This document shows, in pieces, positions 1-13,333 of a stretch of DNA of 64,000 nt. Position 1 is the stretch's first letter, and each line of letters starts with the position of its first letter. Origin of the DNA: Dichotomocladium elegans (taxonomy: Eukaryota; Mucoromycota; Mucoromycetes; Mucorales; Lichtheimiaceae). The stretch spans positions 2,232,001 through 2,296,000 of the forward strand of contig JAIXMN010000002.1 in NCBI GenBank assembly GCA_025716815.1, written 5' to 3'. The position numbers and the translations under genes are program-made. Under the pieces are notes generated by a model. The model made no database searches and was not told the origin of the DNA. It saw nothing but the letters and a program-made list of their open reading frames with translations.

Positions 1-2848
1 ACCTCAGTCTGCGGCTCTTCTGCCGTTCCGGGAGACTCGTCCTCTTCGAGGGCTACTGTCACATCATCCTGCTCTTGAAGGTGTATCGGTTCCGCTGCTG
101 CTGCTCGCTCTTCTACCTCTGGGCTATGGCTGCTGCTTCTTCCATCTACGTACTTTACGATACTATCACCAGGCTGATCATAATTTCCCCCTTGCATCTC
201 AATATTTTTGCTCTCATCACTGTGCCGGTAGTCTACTGGATTCTCGTCCAACACGCTATCTAGCAAGGCGGATGCGACATCGTCCATATTTTGTGCTGTT
301 AAATCGGTACCCTCCTCATCATCAATATCGTTCTCACTTATAACACTACTGCACTTATTCTCTTGAGACGAGAAAGGATGAAGCAGCAGTTGCTGTTGTT
401 CTTGGTGTTTGTGAGTTTGCTGCAAGACAGCAATAAGTGCATCTTCGTGCTCGTCTTCGTCTTCGTCATCCATAGGTGGATTCTCACTTGGCGTAACATC
501 TGAATAATATTCTTCTGTATCCGATACGTAATGGTTACTGTTGCTGCTCTGATCTTGATCTTCGTACGTCATCATTACAGTTGCTTCTTCTGCGCTCTCA
601 CTGGATAAATCGAGTGGCTCTTCCTCATCAGAGAATAGGTAGGAAGATAGCGAAGACTGCCCGGTGCAGTCTGAGGCATCGGAGTCAACCGACTGCTCCA
701 TAGTCTTATTGTTCTCGTCCTCGTTAAAGGGAATAGACTGCGACAGCACCGCATGGGAATATGAGGAAGGGGAATGATGAATTTTCAACTCCGCATCATC
801 TTGCTGTTGACCTGACATCGCTGGTACTGTGCTCTTAAGCATAGTAGCAAAGCGAGTGGTGATGGGATGGCTGCGGTCAATGTTCTTTGCATTGGCTTCT
901 TGTGCTGATATGCTGTTCGTGTCTTCGAAAACAAGGGTCCAGATTTTGGCGAGATAGGAAGGAAGGCCATCAGCCGATACAGATCTAGGAATGGTTGATG
1001 ATAGCATGACAAAATGGCGAGCACCGGGTTGGTAGATAGTTGCACGGGGTTGCAGGTATTCAGCGTATCTTATGTCGGTCATAGGCGAGGATATCGCCAG
1101 TTGATGATGATGATGATAATGAGAGGTATCGACAGGTGATAAGAGGGGTGACCGGGCTCCGTTTTCAGGCGAGCTTGAATTGATTGTAGTAGTGCTCTGG
1201 ACATCCGAATGCGAGTCAATAAATGTTCCGTCTTTGAGACTATCCCACACCCGCTGGATCATTTCGTGGCCCCACTGGGCAAGATGTTCGTGTCGTGCAC
1301 CATATATTGTCTGTTCAATCCACAGTCCTTCTTCCCCACGCGCCTTATCTTCAAACGGTCCGACCGCAAAGGAGGTTGCTGTCTCAAATGCTGTGTCTGT
1401 GCCGTCATCAAACCCAACAAGAATCTCAACGACACGACCTGTGGTATCTGTGGCGAACGACCGACCATTCTCATGATCGACCTCTGTCAAGGTCCATAGA
1501 AAACATCCATCGTTGTCTTCCCCGCTAGATTTTCTCTGAACAGCTACAAAGCGCTGGACAAGGATCTCTGGGCGATGAACTTTGTATGCTTCGTCATCTT
1601 CATTCGCTAGGGCGTACTTCTCAAATCCTTCTTGTCGAATTACTTGTTCCAGCGGCTGTGCTTGTCTGGTGCGTGCATTCACAGTATCGTAGAGTTGAAG
1701 CTGGCGATTAACATAGAGTATGAATGGGTCATCTATCTCGTCACAATGTGAATATGTTTTTTGTTGGTCTAACCACACGTGCCTTCTCTAATTTTTTTTT
1801 TACCTTGGTTTTGGATGTTCACTTGGATGGCAATGCGTTGATCTTTTGTTGTGCCTAGGTGGACGACGCTTTCAACGCCAAGGAGAATCTTTACACATTC
1901 AGATGATGCTCTGAGATCAGCATAGTGGATTGGAAACATGTGTCGGTTGGCCAAAGCGATACTATAAGAGGTCGGCTCGATGCGCTCCACTATGCGGTAC
2001 CGGGGCAGCTTGTTATTTTGCGCAACGCCATTGTCGGCTGCCAAGTCTCTCGCAAGCTCGTCAATAAGAAGTGCAAAGGTTGAAATAGCATACTTGACAT
2101 AAGCTTCTATGGGTTGCTGCTGTTCTGCTGTGGCATCGACGCTTTCTTGGTCCCCGATCATCATAACATGATGTTGATGGAGTGCTCGATAAAATGGGTA
2201 GGCTCGAAAGTACTATTGATACAAATACATAGCATATAGACACACATGTATCTCGCTAGAGCCGGTCAGTTCTTTTCATAAAACGTTAAAACTACCTTAC
2301 GGGTACAGTATGTCTGACGCCGATGTCAAGGCCCGCAAAAAAAGTGAAGATGAGTGATTTGAGATCGAGTGGTGGCTCAAGGAGTAAGATCGATGCCTCA
2401 GGGTGTTGTTTCTTCAGGTTTACAAAGCGCATATGGCTCGCAAGTGTACCTGCACACAATATCGGTCAGCCCCCTAGTTCATGTACAAAGAAGAGGCAGG
2501 CACACAAACACACACGACAGAGAGAGAGGGAGGGAGGGAGGGGAATGGAGGAAGGATGGGGGCGATTCTCTAGGTACCTCCCACGATGACATAGTCATAC
2601 GATTTCACATGTAAACACTCAGTGAGCAAGCTGCAATCACACGATGCAGGCGATCGCCGTAATCGAGTTACAATTGCATCGGGAAGAAAGTGAAGAGGGA
2701 CGACGAAGAGTTGGAGCGATAGGACACATATTGCAAGAAGGAGCGCTGCTGCACTTGGAAGGATCAAGATGGTATGGAGAGTATATTCTAGTAGCATTTG
2801 AAAGATAGAAAGAGAAGAGGAAGAGGTCCAATTTCTTTTGGAAAGCAT
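1..2848 (-). CDS. Large membrane-anchored protein with acidic C-terminal region (3' end outside window)
   Basis: Not recognised. Four exons join in frame: 2848-2578, 2449-2301, 2212-1804 and 1732 to beyond base 1 (introns 128, 88 and 71 nt, all GT-AG), giving more than 850 residues. The N-terminus has two adjacent hydrophobic stretches (about residues 15-55), then YDYVIVGGGTLAS followed by SILLLE, which looks like a Rossmann-type nucleotide-binding start. After that no known oxidoreductase pattern follows. The middle is well-ordered globular sequence; the last 250 or so residues seen are rich in Asp/Glu/Ser/Gln and probably disordered. The ATG at 2848 is the first in frame; the exon is open a little further upstream. 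The short last intron could also end 36 nt earlier (acceptor TTAG), adding 12 in-frame residues. Confident that it codes, not of a function. Confidence 0.6.
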
Positions 2849-3622
2849 TGTACTTAATTCTTTTCTCCTAATTGACCGGGATACAGGCAACGGCCGTCAG
2901 CAGCAATATGACAACATTGATGTAACCACCATCCTTCTCGCTTTCGAAGATCAAAGTCAAATGTAAAGCATTTTCTCTTCCATGTGTCTTCGCCATCCAA
3001 CTGTGTGATGGTGTATCCCGGTTATCTCTCTGCAAATGGTTGATTGTTAAAAGAGATGGATCGCCTGTTTGTTCATGCCTCTTGCTAATGCTCCTTTCGC
3101 ATACGTACGGCCCAATCATTCTCCTTTCCACGTTGGCAAATGTATCTGACATGCATTACCACAACTGACCCAGATTCTGGTACCGTATGGTGGTATACTG
3201 TCTAATGCCTTAAAAGATCCGCAATTGAAACTTCTTTTGCAATATAAAAGAAAATCATTCAATCTCTTCCCCTCCTTTTTTTTTGGAAGGGACACACAGA
3301 CAAAATGACTGTGTTCGTTGAAAAGGGAGTATTCTTTTCATGGCTTTTATCCTCCTTGAATTGCTGGTATTTCAGCATGTTGCTCATGGTTTTAAGAAAT
3401 GCGCGACATTTTTCATACTTGAGTGTATCCTTGTCAACAAAATTAAGACAGCATTATTTTTTACTTGGGATTCCTTGACACGTTTTCGTACTTTTTCTTT
3501 ACTTACTACAGTAGATTTTTAAGGGAAGTCTTTTAGGTATACGAAGGGTATGCAAAAATGGTAAGAGGTCAATAGGGGGATTAAAAAGAGAAAGAGAGGG
3601 ATGGAAGGGGATGAAGCTGAGA
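2849..3622. other. Intergenic, no gene recognised
   Basis: About 770 bases between the start of the left-edge gene and the stop of the kinase gene, both on the minus strand. Only short open frames without splice-compatible continuations; presumably the promoter of one gene and the 3' UTR of the other. Confidence 0.5.
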
Positions 3623-6600
3623 TTAGTCTTCTTCCTGTACATCTTCCAGTACGCTGCTGTTGCTTCCACCACTGCTGGCGCTGCTGTGGCGGTTTGTAAG
3701 ATTGCGCCGGTTAGACAAAGACGAGGTAGAAGACGAGGTAGTAGTAGTAGTGCTGGTGGTGGTGTTGGAGGAAGCTTGTTGTTGTTCAGTCGAATACACC
3801 TGCTGTTGCTGTTGCTGGGGTGTTTTGATGTAACCTCCTTTACCAGATAAGTTAAGTGTATCCAACAAAGCATGGTACAAGAATTTGTACGCCCAGACGT
3901 TCCCCCGCATGCGGCGGATATCAACAATATACAACCCTGGCAGATTCTTGATCTTGCATAACTCTACACTGAATCGGACCTCTTCACCAGGATCGACGAC
4001 CGGATCTCCATACACCGTCTTCTCCTGGAATTCGCTATCCATGGGAGGAACAAAGGCCGATCCTTCCGACCCAGTTGTTTCTGACACAGTGCTTCTCCGC
4101 AAAAACTTTCTGAAAGGAGTCGACGTACTCATTCGTCGTTTTTTATCGGTACGGGAGTTGGCCGTTGACGATGAACCCGACGACTCCTGGCCACCACTGC
4201 TTGGCCTCTGGCGCTGTTGCTGTGGGTGCTGGTTCTGTTTCTTTGAAGGCGATAGTGGTTGTCTCCGACGCTGGCGGATACACTTAAGTTTGTACTCCCC
4301 GTCTTTCTTGACATCAATACCCATCGATAACAACACCCTTTTCACCTCAACCAGCACATCAATAGGTGATCCAGACGTTAGTGCATCCTGATCGACAGCG
4401 CCGTGATGGGTCCGCAGCTTAACGTCATTAAAGTCGACAGCGTATGATTTCCCAATAGGCATCGCCCGGATTTGCATCGAACTCAGCGGCCGGTCGGACA
4501 GCAGCAGATCGCCATGGTGCTGCCGATCTCGTGTGCCTGCAAGGCCCAAAAAAAACAGATTAAAATTGCTGCTTCTGGAGCTAATGAATGGATCCTTTTT
4601 AAACTCACTGAGCGGCTTCTTTTTGAACCATTCCATGAATTTCTTTCCTGTGCTCTTGTGTTTGTCTTTTTCAGTGAACATAGTCGCCCGCTCAGACATG
4701 GACGGGATGACATGCAATGAACTGCGGAGAGGATGATCATTGCTGCTAGTAGCGTCCAGTTTCCCGCCACCCATTACACGTTTAAAACCGCTGTAACGGT
4801 TCTGGTTGTGATGGTGGTGTCCGTTGCTGCTAGTATTAAGCACACTGTGTGCTCTTCCACGATTACCATTTTTGCGAGTAAAGGGCATTGTTTTCTTCCC
4901 GCTGGCATGATGTCGATCGGAAGAGGAAGGATGATGCTGGTGTTGCAAGTGGTCTGTGACTGAGTTCACAAGAAGGCTCAGCGCTTTCCGTCTAGGCTCA
5001 TGCGATTTCGTTGCTTTGGGGACAACGGTGGATGGAGACCGTTGCCGGACAACAGTGGTCTTCGTTGACACAAGAGGAGCATCAGCAATAGCAGCAGTGG
5101 CAGACGTCGTACTGGCAGCCATGACAGTGGACAATGTTTCACTGGCAGAATGATGATCAGATGATTTTTTTTGCTGGGGAGGAGTGCTCTGGCTCATCGT
5201 CAAAGCCGTCCGCGCTGATATATGCGACGTCTCCGACGATGCGCTGTTGTTATGTTTCTGGATACTCGACAAGAACTTTGCCTGCAAAATTGAACTATCA
5301 GGGGATAAGGTGTGAGGGGTCTTAATGTCCTCATCATGCATGGACGCTGGGAGTTCGAGTGCTGAAATGTCTGGCGCGGTGTTAATATTTGTGGTTGCTG
5401 TCATGGTTCCCTTGACGTTACATTCGTCTGCGTGTCGCTGTTGACATATTTCCTCTTTCGGATGCTTTCCTCGGGGCTCGGGGACAATCCGCGTTTGCTC
5501 TTCGGAATCTATGTCCATTGGGTACTGTCCAGGGACTACCATAACTTCATCTTCGTCGCCGTCTTGGCCATCACTCTTTGAACATTGTGACGACACTGCC
5601 GTGGGGGCTGTGACCATGCTTCGTTCGTTCGTTGCTGTTACCACTTTTGTTGGTGTGGGATAGTTATCCTCGCTCGAAATTCCGGTGGGGTTCAGTGTGG
5701 TTACTTTCGTTGGTTGCGAATGAAGCATCAGTTTGCTAGTTTCCATTGCTTCCAACTCCATATTGTCGATAGACTTGGTGAAAAGGTCGCGATGTGGTCT
5801 GAGCCAATTGTGCTCGATGATAGTCTTTATAGTACATCGCTTGATGGGGTCAGGGACAAGCATTTTCTGGAGCAGATCTCGAGCATCGCTGCTCACGTAG
5901 TCAGGGAAAGCGAGCTGGGTGTTTAAAATGTACTTGTAAAGCAGGTTGATGTTATCACCTTCCGGGTTGGCGGGGTCATCATCGAAGGGAAGATAGCCAC
6001 AAAGCATGGCATATAAAATCACACCACACGACCAGATGTCAACGGCCGATCCGACGTACATACCCTCACTTACAACAAGTTCAGGTGCAGCATAACATGG
6101 TGATCCGCATGAAGTTTCCATCAGGTCATCCTGGGCAGAAGAGAATTGATTGGCAAAACCAAAATCGGTAATGATTATGTTTCGGTCCCGATCGAGAAGC
6201 AAGTTTTCCTTTCGGTTCTACTATAAGACCAGGGATCTACTTGGGCAACGATACTCGCATGATCTTACCAACTTCAAGTCTCTATGAACAATATGTTTCT
6301 GATGCAAGTAGTTGACTCCACTAATTAGCTGTGCAAAAAGGCGACAGGCATCGCGTTCTCTGAGGTAACGATGAGCCAAGATGTACTCGAAGAGCTCGCC
6401 ACCTGTAAAAGGTAATCAGTCAAGTTTTAGCTTCCCAAGGGGTTTGTTCAAAATAAAAACCAAACCTGAGGCACACTGCAGGATGATGCCAATGTACTTG
6501 TCTGTTTCAATCACATCATACAATTTAACAATGTAGGGGTGGCAAACAGTCTGGTTTCGAATAAAACAAGCTCGTTCCATGAGACAACAGGTACGCTCGT

Positions 6601-7285
6601 ACACACACACACACAAACATGAACACTATAGCTTTCGAGGAACCCACCCTCAGGACAGATATCTCGCGTTCCACCTTGCTAATCCGCGAAGTCGAATCGA
6701 TATGATCCTTCTTGATCAGTTTGATTGCAACCTGGTTGTAGCCCGAATGCGAGAGAAAATCATGTACATAACCAATTCTCTTAGTCGATATGCAGCTACG
6801 GATATAAAGGTACATATACGCACACACGCGTATACACACATTCGCTCACATGTATACACCACCCCTTCCACCACCACCTCCCCCCTCTCCCTAATTTTTA
6901 TAGATACCTCTTGGCCAGACTCTATGTGAATACCGAGCTTGACTTTTCCAAATTCTCCCTCGCCGAGCGTGTGTAACAGTAAGTACGGACCAAACACCGT
7001 CGGTTTCCGTCCTGCTGGAGGTTGGTATTGGTACAACTGATAATAATACTGCCACCATGGCATCTCCTCTATCTGTTCCCGTTGGACAGAATTCCGATGC
7101 TCGTGCGGCTGACGTTGAACAGAAGTGCGATAAACCTCTGTCGGTGCGGTAGCAGAGTGTGACCGAGAGGGAACTTCGGCGGTCGACCCACTAGAAGCAG
7201 CAAACATGTTCGGAGTCTGAAGGACGGGTGTAGGCGATGGCGGCTCAACAACCGGAACTGATGGTGGAACGATCATGGTGGTCAT
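3623..7285 (-). CDS. Ser/Thr protein kinase with C-terminal KA1-like domain (Kin1/Kin4/MARK-type)
   Basis: Exons 7285-6908, 6731-6648, 6550-6466, 6402-6269 and 6208-3623 give 1088 residues. The catalytic domain begins near residue 98 with the glycine loop [11 protein letters not shown], then VAIK (ATP-binding Lys), HRDLK (catalytic loop, across the exon 4/5 border), DFG at about 242 and CYAAPE (activation-segment end). This belongs to the CAMKL group, which includes fungal Kin1/Kin2, Kin4 and MARK/Par-1. A long Ser/Thr/His/Gln-rich linker follows. Near residues 965-1012 a stretch with [15 protein letters not shown] and [11 protein letters not shown] resembles the KA1 membrane-binding domain. 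The very C-terminus is poly-Gln/Thr/Ser and acidic. Fungal relatives act in polarity, exocytosis or spindle-position control; which of these applies cannot be told here. Confidence 0.85.
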
Positions 7286-10200
7286 GATTGCAGGAGGACA
7301 AGTGGAACGGCGGAAGTAGAAGGAATAAAAGTATTTTGATGCTGCGTTGCCTGTTACTAAAGGAAGCAGAAGCTGGTGTATACTGGGTTGCTAACGGCTG
7401 AAAAAGGCGGTTGGAAAATGTGACAAGGAGGCGAGGATATTTTTTGTTCTTTATAGCGAGGAGGAGAAAGGAGGTCAAGGTCTCTTCGTACTCTATCTAG
7501 CGACCAGTCAAAACAAACAAAAAAAAAGGTCTAGGCGAAAGAGAAAGATGTTCAAGAGCTACAAAAAATGGAGATGATATGCAAAGAGACCTCGTAGTAC
7601 AAACTTTTGCAAGTGGATAAGATGTAGTCTTGTGGGGGGTGGTGTGCGGAGCCGGCGACGAGGGGGGAAATGACGGGACAGTGTGTGGGCGTCCGACAGA
7701 TGGATGTTACATAATCTAAGTTCCAAACACAAGACTGTCCTTTGAGCTTCTTGCTATTGAACTCGCTCCCACAGCATCGCTTTCACGCTCCAAAACATTT
7801 GCAAGCAAACATGAGACCTTAAATACAGTCGTAGATAAGCCAAGGTGGAGCTCGTACGATGCAAGTGCGGATAATGCAGCAAGCCATCACTGTGTAACGC
7901 TTACCTGTTTGTGTGCCTGTAAGCCTCTCCTTAAAATCAATCTACCACTCCACTTCTAACACGGGTCCTCTTTCCGAGATCAATTTAGAATGAATATAGA
8001 ATGGAGGGAAAATGCGTTATATTATACCATTCTTTCATGCAATACATACCACTAGTACGACTTACAAGGAGCTTCTTCTTGCAATAGTAATATCATTATC
8101 ATGAATAGAACGGAGACTCACCTCGTCCCTTCCATACCTCATGCACATCGTCCTATGCAACTGTTGCCCTAGTGTTTAAATAGTCAAAAGGGCATTTGCG
8201 TGATCGCTACGTAACCAACGTGAAAGTGCGGCCACAGAATATTGATATTAACAGCACCCAGGTTGAGCAGCAACAACAACAAATAGATTGCTTACTCTTA
8301 GCTCTAGTAGGCGGTGGCGTCAAAAAAAAAAAAAACTCATCGACCTCCTTTCCCTTCACCCTTTTCTGACGGGAAACTCGGGTTAGTAGCCAATGTAAAG
8401 TAAAACCCTCGCCCTCCCCAATTCGACATCTCATAATATACGGACGACTGAGGGGAACATTGCCCATGAGTACACATGAAGAAAAGAAAACAAATCCGAC
8501 GCCTAAGAAATTTCAAAAACTGTTTGCACATCTGAAATGGCATGCTTGGCCCGAGATTTCCAGTGTACTAACGAGAGGAGAAAAATAGCTAGGGTGTTTG
8601 TGTGCGTTATGTGCGACAAATAAACAAGCATATGACCAGTGTCAAATGCTGTACATGCTTATTCTCTGGTTTTCTCGCCTAGCTTGGAGATATACACAGA
8701 AAAGACTACTATGTAAACTACCCATTAAACTGATGCAGTCTATTTCAGGCCCGATGTAAATCCTTTCTTACTTCTTATTAGCACCTGGTTGAAAGATATG
8801 GGATGGATACGAGCATTGTTGCTCCCCGGGGGGGAGGGAGGATTAAGCTAATTTCCAAAATGGAAAATAAGAGACCCGAAGGTTCCGCAATTCCTCTCTC
8901 TGGTCATTTACGCACACGCACTCATACCAAGAAATACGGATTTTTCCTCGTGCGCTATGCAGAATCCTAATTAGGACACCAATAACTGACGCCAGTGATA
9001 AAGGCAAGCGCGGAAGATTGCGTGTGTACGCCGATCACAACTTTTTTAGGTAATCCGTAACACAGCGACGAATGCGATATGTTGGCCTGCGTTCTGCATG
9101 TCTCCTCCTCTGCTCTTATTTACCCTCTACACATCATCTTTTCGCATATCTAATAATTCTGGGAGATTATTTCATTATTATAATGAGTCCCTACGCTCAT
9201 AATAGCAATCTATTCAGGTCTTACGCATACAAGTGCATATCCAGCTGTCACTTATGAACAGTTGATAGAACTACATACACTCCAACGTGATATAATATTT
9301 AGACAGCCTTCTGCTAGTTGGATGAGCTGTTTCATTAGATCCACACAATGGAGAAGGGTAATTGTCCCCTTCTTTCCCAGTTGTAACCTATGTGATTTTC
9401 CACAAAGTCCATTTGTCCATGTTATATATTTTTTTCCATTGCGTTCACTTCCACTCCTCGTTTGACTTTCTCCTTTTTGCGCTCCTGAATTTTGATTGAT
9501 TTCTGTCACAAAGGAGGAGATGCCGTACGTAGTAGATGAAACTGCATTTACATCAGGCAGAATATATATATCATTAATTTATATTCTCTTCTCCAATGAT
9601 ACATTATCAACTCATACTTCTGCAATTCGCCCTATTTAAATTAAATGATATTTTTTAGAACACGTGCTTGAAGTTTTTGACAAGGGGATTATTTTCAGTC
9701 AACGCAATAGAGTTAGATCTGCTTCTGTGGCTCGTGCCCGATCGCATTTCAGAACCGACATGAGGACATACTTCGCCACGGACTTCAAGTAGTTAAATTC
9801 TTACATGCAGCCAGCCTCTTTGTATTCTTGAGAGTGTATATGCAGAACTATGTGTAAATTGTCTATTGATCTGTTTACTCTGAAGATGGATTGCTAAGGG
9901 AATAATGTGTCCCAATAGCGGCATCCGCAGATCCACACGTATGTGTGCGTGTATGTGCAAAATCAGTCTGGGGTCCCTTATCTAGCAGTATCAAGAACAT
10001 CAACTGCTTGGAACATCCTAATTTAGACAGAGATCCGGGTTTTCTTTTCTGGAGAGTAAGTATATACTGGGGAAATTCCCAGCATGTCCTGGCAGCTTTC
10101 CTGGATAGCATTTACTTTTATCGGCGCAGCTCTTCGTAACACGTTCAATTAGCGTATGGAAAAGCAATAGTCTTCACACGATGTGATGTCGATAGTTCAT

Positions 10201-10486
10201 GAGCTATGGTGAACTTCAACTTTACAGCGTTAGAGCAGAGGTACAGACACGCCAATATCGTATAGTACACCGCATACTGTAAACCTCTGTTTTGTTAGTG
10301 ATTTTATTCTGGCTCGCTACGAGTTAGAAAGCTACATTCTATTTCCACCTATATACATACTCATATCTCACTATGTGTACACTATCACCTAACGCATTTT
10401 GCTTATAATCATGTAGATTCGTGTAGAATGTCTTTTAGCAACCCAGACTATCGACGGTGTACCTAAGCCCGGATATGAATGGACTT
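7286..10486. other. Long intergenic stretch, no gene recognised
   Basis: About 3.2 kb without a convincing gene on either strand. It contains only short frames, A/T runs and poly-A/poly-T tracts. The part nearest 7286 is the kinase 5' region. No tRNA-like B box, transposase motif or tandem repeat was seen. Confidence 0.45.
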
Positions 10487-12170
10487 CTACTGACGTTGTT
10501 CCCGATTGTCCGAAAATTTCCGTTTCTTGTTGGATTGATTATTACGCTGGTAAGAGCACGCTTCGTTAGAGAGGGTTTCTATTTATATTCCCTTCTTCTC
10601 TTCGGTGGCCCATTTACCTGGAGTTGATTGATCATGCTCCGTTTTGCCTAAAGAGAACAAACTATGAGCAGACGTTACCTCTTCATAAGCAAACTATTAT
10701 AAGCTCACCTCATTTGCTTGCTGTAATTGTTTTCTGGTATTCATAGACATTGCAAGCTCTTTCTTGAGAGATCTAATATCACCCTCCAATGTTTTCATCT
10801 AAATCATAACCATTGTTACGGGTTCTCTTCTTTCATCGTACACATAAGCTCTCAAATGAAACTCACTTTGTCTTCATGATTCTCGCATAATCGCATGTAA
10901 AACATTTTAGATTGATGCTCCTTGCTCAATTCGTTTCTCAATTCCCATACAGCGTTCTCGAGCGTAGGTAACACCAAGTCGGCATCGGAAGGTTGGTTTT
11001 GGCCGTTGTTATGAAAGTTATGTTGATATTCATACCTCGTCTATACCTCGTGTGAGAATGGTCCATACTGGACAATACTTTTTTGTTTGAAATCTTATTT
11101 ACCTTGTCGTGTTTTTTTGTTTTTTGATCTGCAACCATCTTCTGGAGGGAAGCGTTCTGGAGCTCAAGCTGACTATTTTTTTCGCGCAGATACCGGAGCT
11201 CCTCCTCTTGTTTCTGTGCTGCTTCCTGGAATGCAGCGACAGCAGGTTTTGCCTGCTCGATTAAGTTATCCACTTTAGTCTTATTGTCTGACACAAGTCG
11301 GTTTATCCCTTGGATCTGCTGTGTGGCTGCATTATGGTCGTCCGTCAGTTCTTTCAAGGACGCTTTTACACCCTCCATGCCTTTGGTAGCGTCTGGCCAG
11401 CTACGTTTTAGCGCAGAGTACGCAGTGATGGATTTGTTGTAGGATACCTTGAGCGCATCCAAACCGTTCATAGCAATTTTGACAGCTCGGACCGCATTAG
11501 TCGCTGTGGCCATGTTTGAGATGAGCTTTTTGCTCTCTTCGAGCTGCTCCTCCAAGTGTTTGATGGTGGAATCAGCTGCTGCTTTAGCAGCTTCCGATAT
11601 GGCTAGTTTTTTCTTGGTATCATTCAACGCGACATCATCTGCCTTCGTAGCTGATTTTGATGCTTTCGCTGCAGCCTCTGCGGCAGCTGTTGCATTTGCC
11701 ACTTGCGTTTTGGCTTCTGCTATCTGCGATTTCAGCGACTCATTCTCTTTGCAGATTGTTCGAAAATTCGTTTTAAGATCGGTAATAGCTGACTGAAGGT
11801 CGTCAATCGCCTTGTTGGATTTCTCCTGGAGCTCTTTCCGCGCAGCATCGACTTGGCTCTGATGCTTTTTTTGAATGATCCCGGGATACCCGACAGCTTC
11901 CACAGATGATGTTGAAACCCCAAAAACGCGGCCAACATCAACCAAACGCTGTTTGAGCAATGCATTCTCAGCCATCAACTCTTCCGTTTTCTGTTCCCAT
12001 TCCGCGTTCAATGTTTGTGGAGATACAAGGCCCGCAAGTCGCCGTTTCCAATGCTGAAAACGAGTTTCCATAAGCTGCTCCCGAGATGCGATTGAATCAC
12101 GACACTCTTGAGAGATCGCTTGACAATTTCTGATGGCTTCTTCCAACTGGTCACCAAGAACTTCTGACAT
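10487..12170 (-). CDS. Coiled-coil protein with basic C-terminal tail
   Basis: Exons 12170-11103, 11040-10867, 10798-10709, 10647-10618 and 10546-10487 give 473 residues; introns are 61-71 nt. Almost the whole protein has heptad-like Leu/Ala spacing with many Glu/Lys/Gln, including an Ala-rich helix around residues 150-200, so a long coiled coil is likely. The last exon encodes a short basic stretch with KKRKF, a possible nuclear localisation signal, then ends. No enzymatic motif and no confident family. The model is supported by continuous coiled-coil character across the small 3' exons (30 and 60 nt). It may be a structural or cytoskeletal/kinetochore-type protein, but that is only a guess from shape. 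Confidence 0.7.
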
Positions 12171-12577
12171 TTTGGCTTTTTAAAGAAAAAAAAAGTTGTG
12201 CAAGAGAAGGGAATTGAGGTATTTGGTAATCAACCCAAAATGTCCGACCACACCGACTGCTCCCGAAAGTACTTGGCTAGAAATTTTTTGCTTGCTGATA
12301 ACCCAAGCGAAAGCGGAGGTAAGAAGTAACAGATCACTCTATGTATGTATTGTAGAAGTATCAATGTGCTCAGGATCTTGTGCTTCTGTATCTTACATTA
12401 CGAGAGGTTTGGTGATGATAAAGTTGCTTCCCATGCAATATCCAAGTGTTTATATGCTTATTCGATATATATATATTGGCAGCAGGACGATTGATTTGAA
12501 CAAATCATCCTCGGGGAGCGATGCGACATACGCTATTGGGGAGCTTGTAAAGGGTAGGCGCTTGGCAGTAGTGGAGT

Positions 12578-12624
<47 letters not shown>

Positions 12625-13333
12625 TTCAGGTTGACTCAGTCTGCCTAGCAAATCTTCCGGTTCCACTGTGAGTATGCTAGTGCGCATTAATAATAACGTA
12701 CATACACGGACGTCTCGAACATATCTCATTTGATCAGTTCGCAGACCTTTTCTTTCATGGCTGACCCAGGTGCTCATAGAATCACGACTTAAACCGATAT
12801 CTATTGGTACTTGCACCATGTTTTAGGCCACGGGTGAGAGTAGTTTCCGAATGTATTCAATCACTTGTGCGAATACATCACGTGCGATACTCATAGCATT
12901 TATATTATTTCTCCCAATATATTTTTTTGATGGATGGATAGGAGAATATCTTGAGAACTACCCTTGCTGCTGGACGGGTCCAACTACTGACATTAAAGGA
13001 TATTACAGTAAATCAGGGTGCTCAGCAGTGTCACCTATTCCATTAGTTCACCGTTAACTCAAAATCAACAACATTCAGATCGTGCTGCCCAAAAGTTTAT
13101 GAGAGCTGTTTTTTTCGTTTTATTATCTGGAAAATTGTTGTTCTGGTCAGAGATGATCGGGCCCCGTGTAGGAAGAATTAATGTAGAGGAGTTGGTGCGA
13201 CGTGGGATGGGTTAATGGCAAAGAGATGACCGCGAAGTAAATCAGAATCATGGTCATCTTATTGGGATTAAGTACAAGAACGTCTATGCTAAATGAACGG
13301 TATAGGATCGATCTCATCCGATCGTTCTATTGA
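12171..13333. other. Intergenic with a TA/CA microsatellite
   Basis: Between the coiled-coil gene start and the stop of the TRIC-like gene. A 150-codon plus-strand open frame here runs straight through the dinucleotide repeat at 12579-12622 and shows no protein-like composition, so no gene is called. Confidence 0.45.
12579..12622. repeat. (CA)n(TA)n microsatellite
   Basis: A run of CA dinucleotides passes directly into about 16 TA dinucleotides. Intergenic; likely length-polymorphic. Confidence 0.9.

Noticed and set aside
2301..2848. Truncated GMC-type oxidoreductase pseudogene (YDYVIVGGG motif)
   Set aside because: The frame continues through GT-AG introns into the next exons, so this is the N-terminus of one larger gene; no other GMC motif follows.
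4560..4640. Possible 68-nt intron inside the last kinase exon
   Set aside because: Removing it breaks the frame, while reading through is open to the end of the KA1-like domain.
12196..12648. 150-codon plus-strand open frame
   Set aside because: It translates a TA/CA microsatellite and has no domain or splice support.
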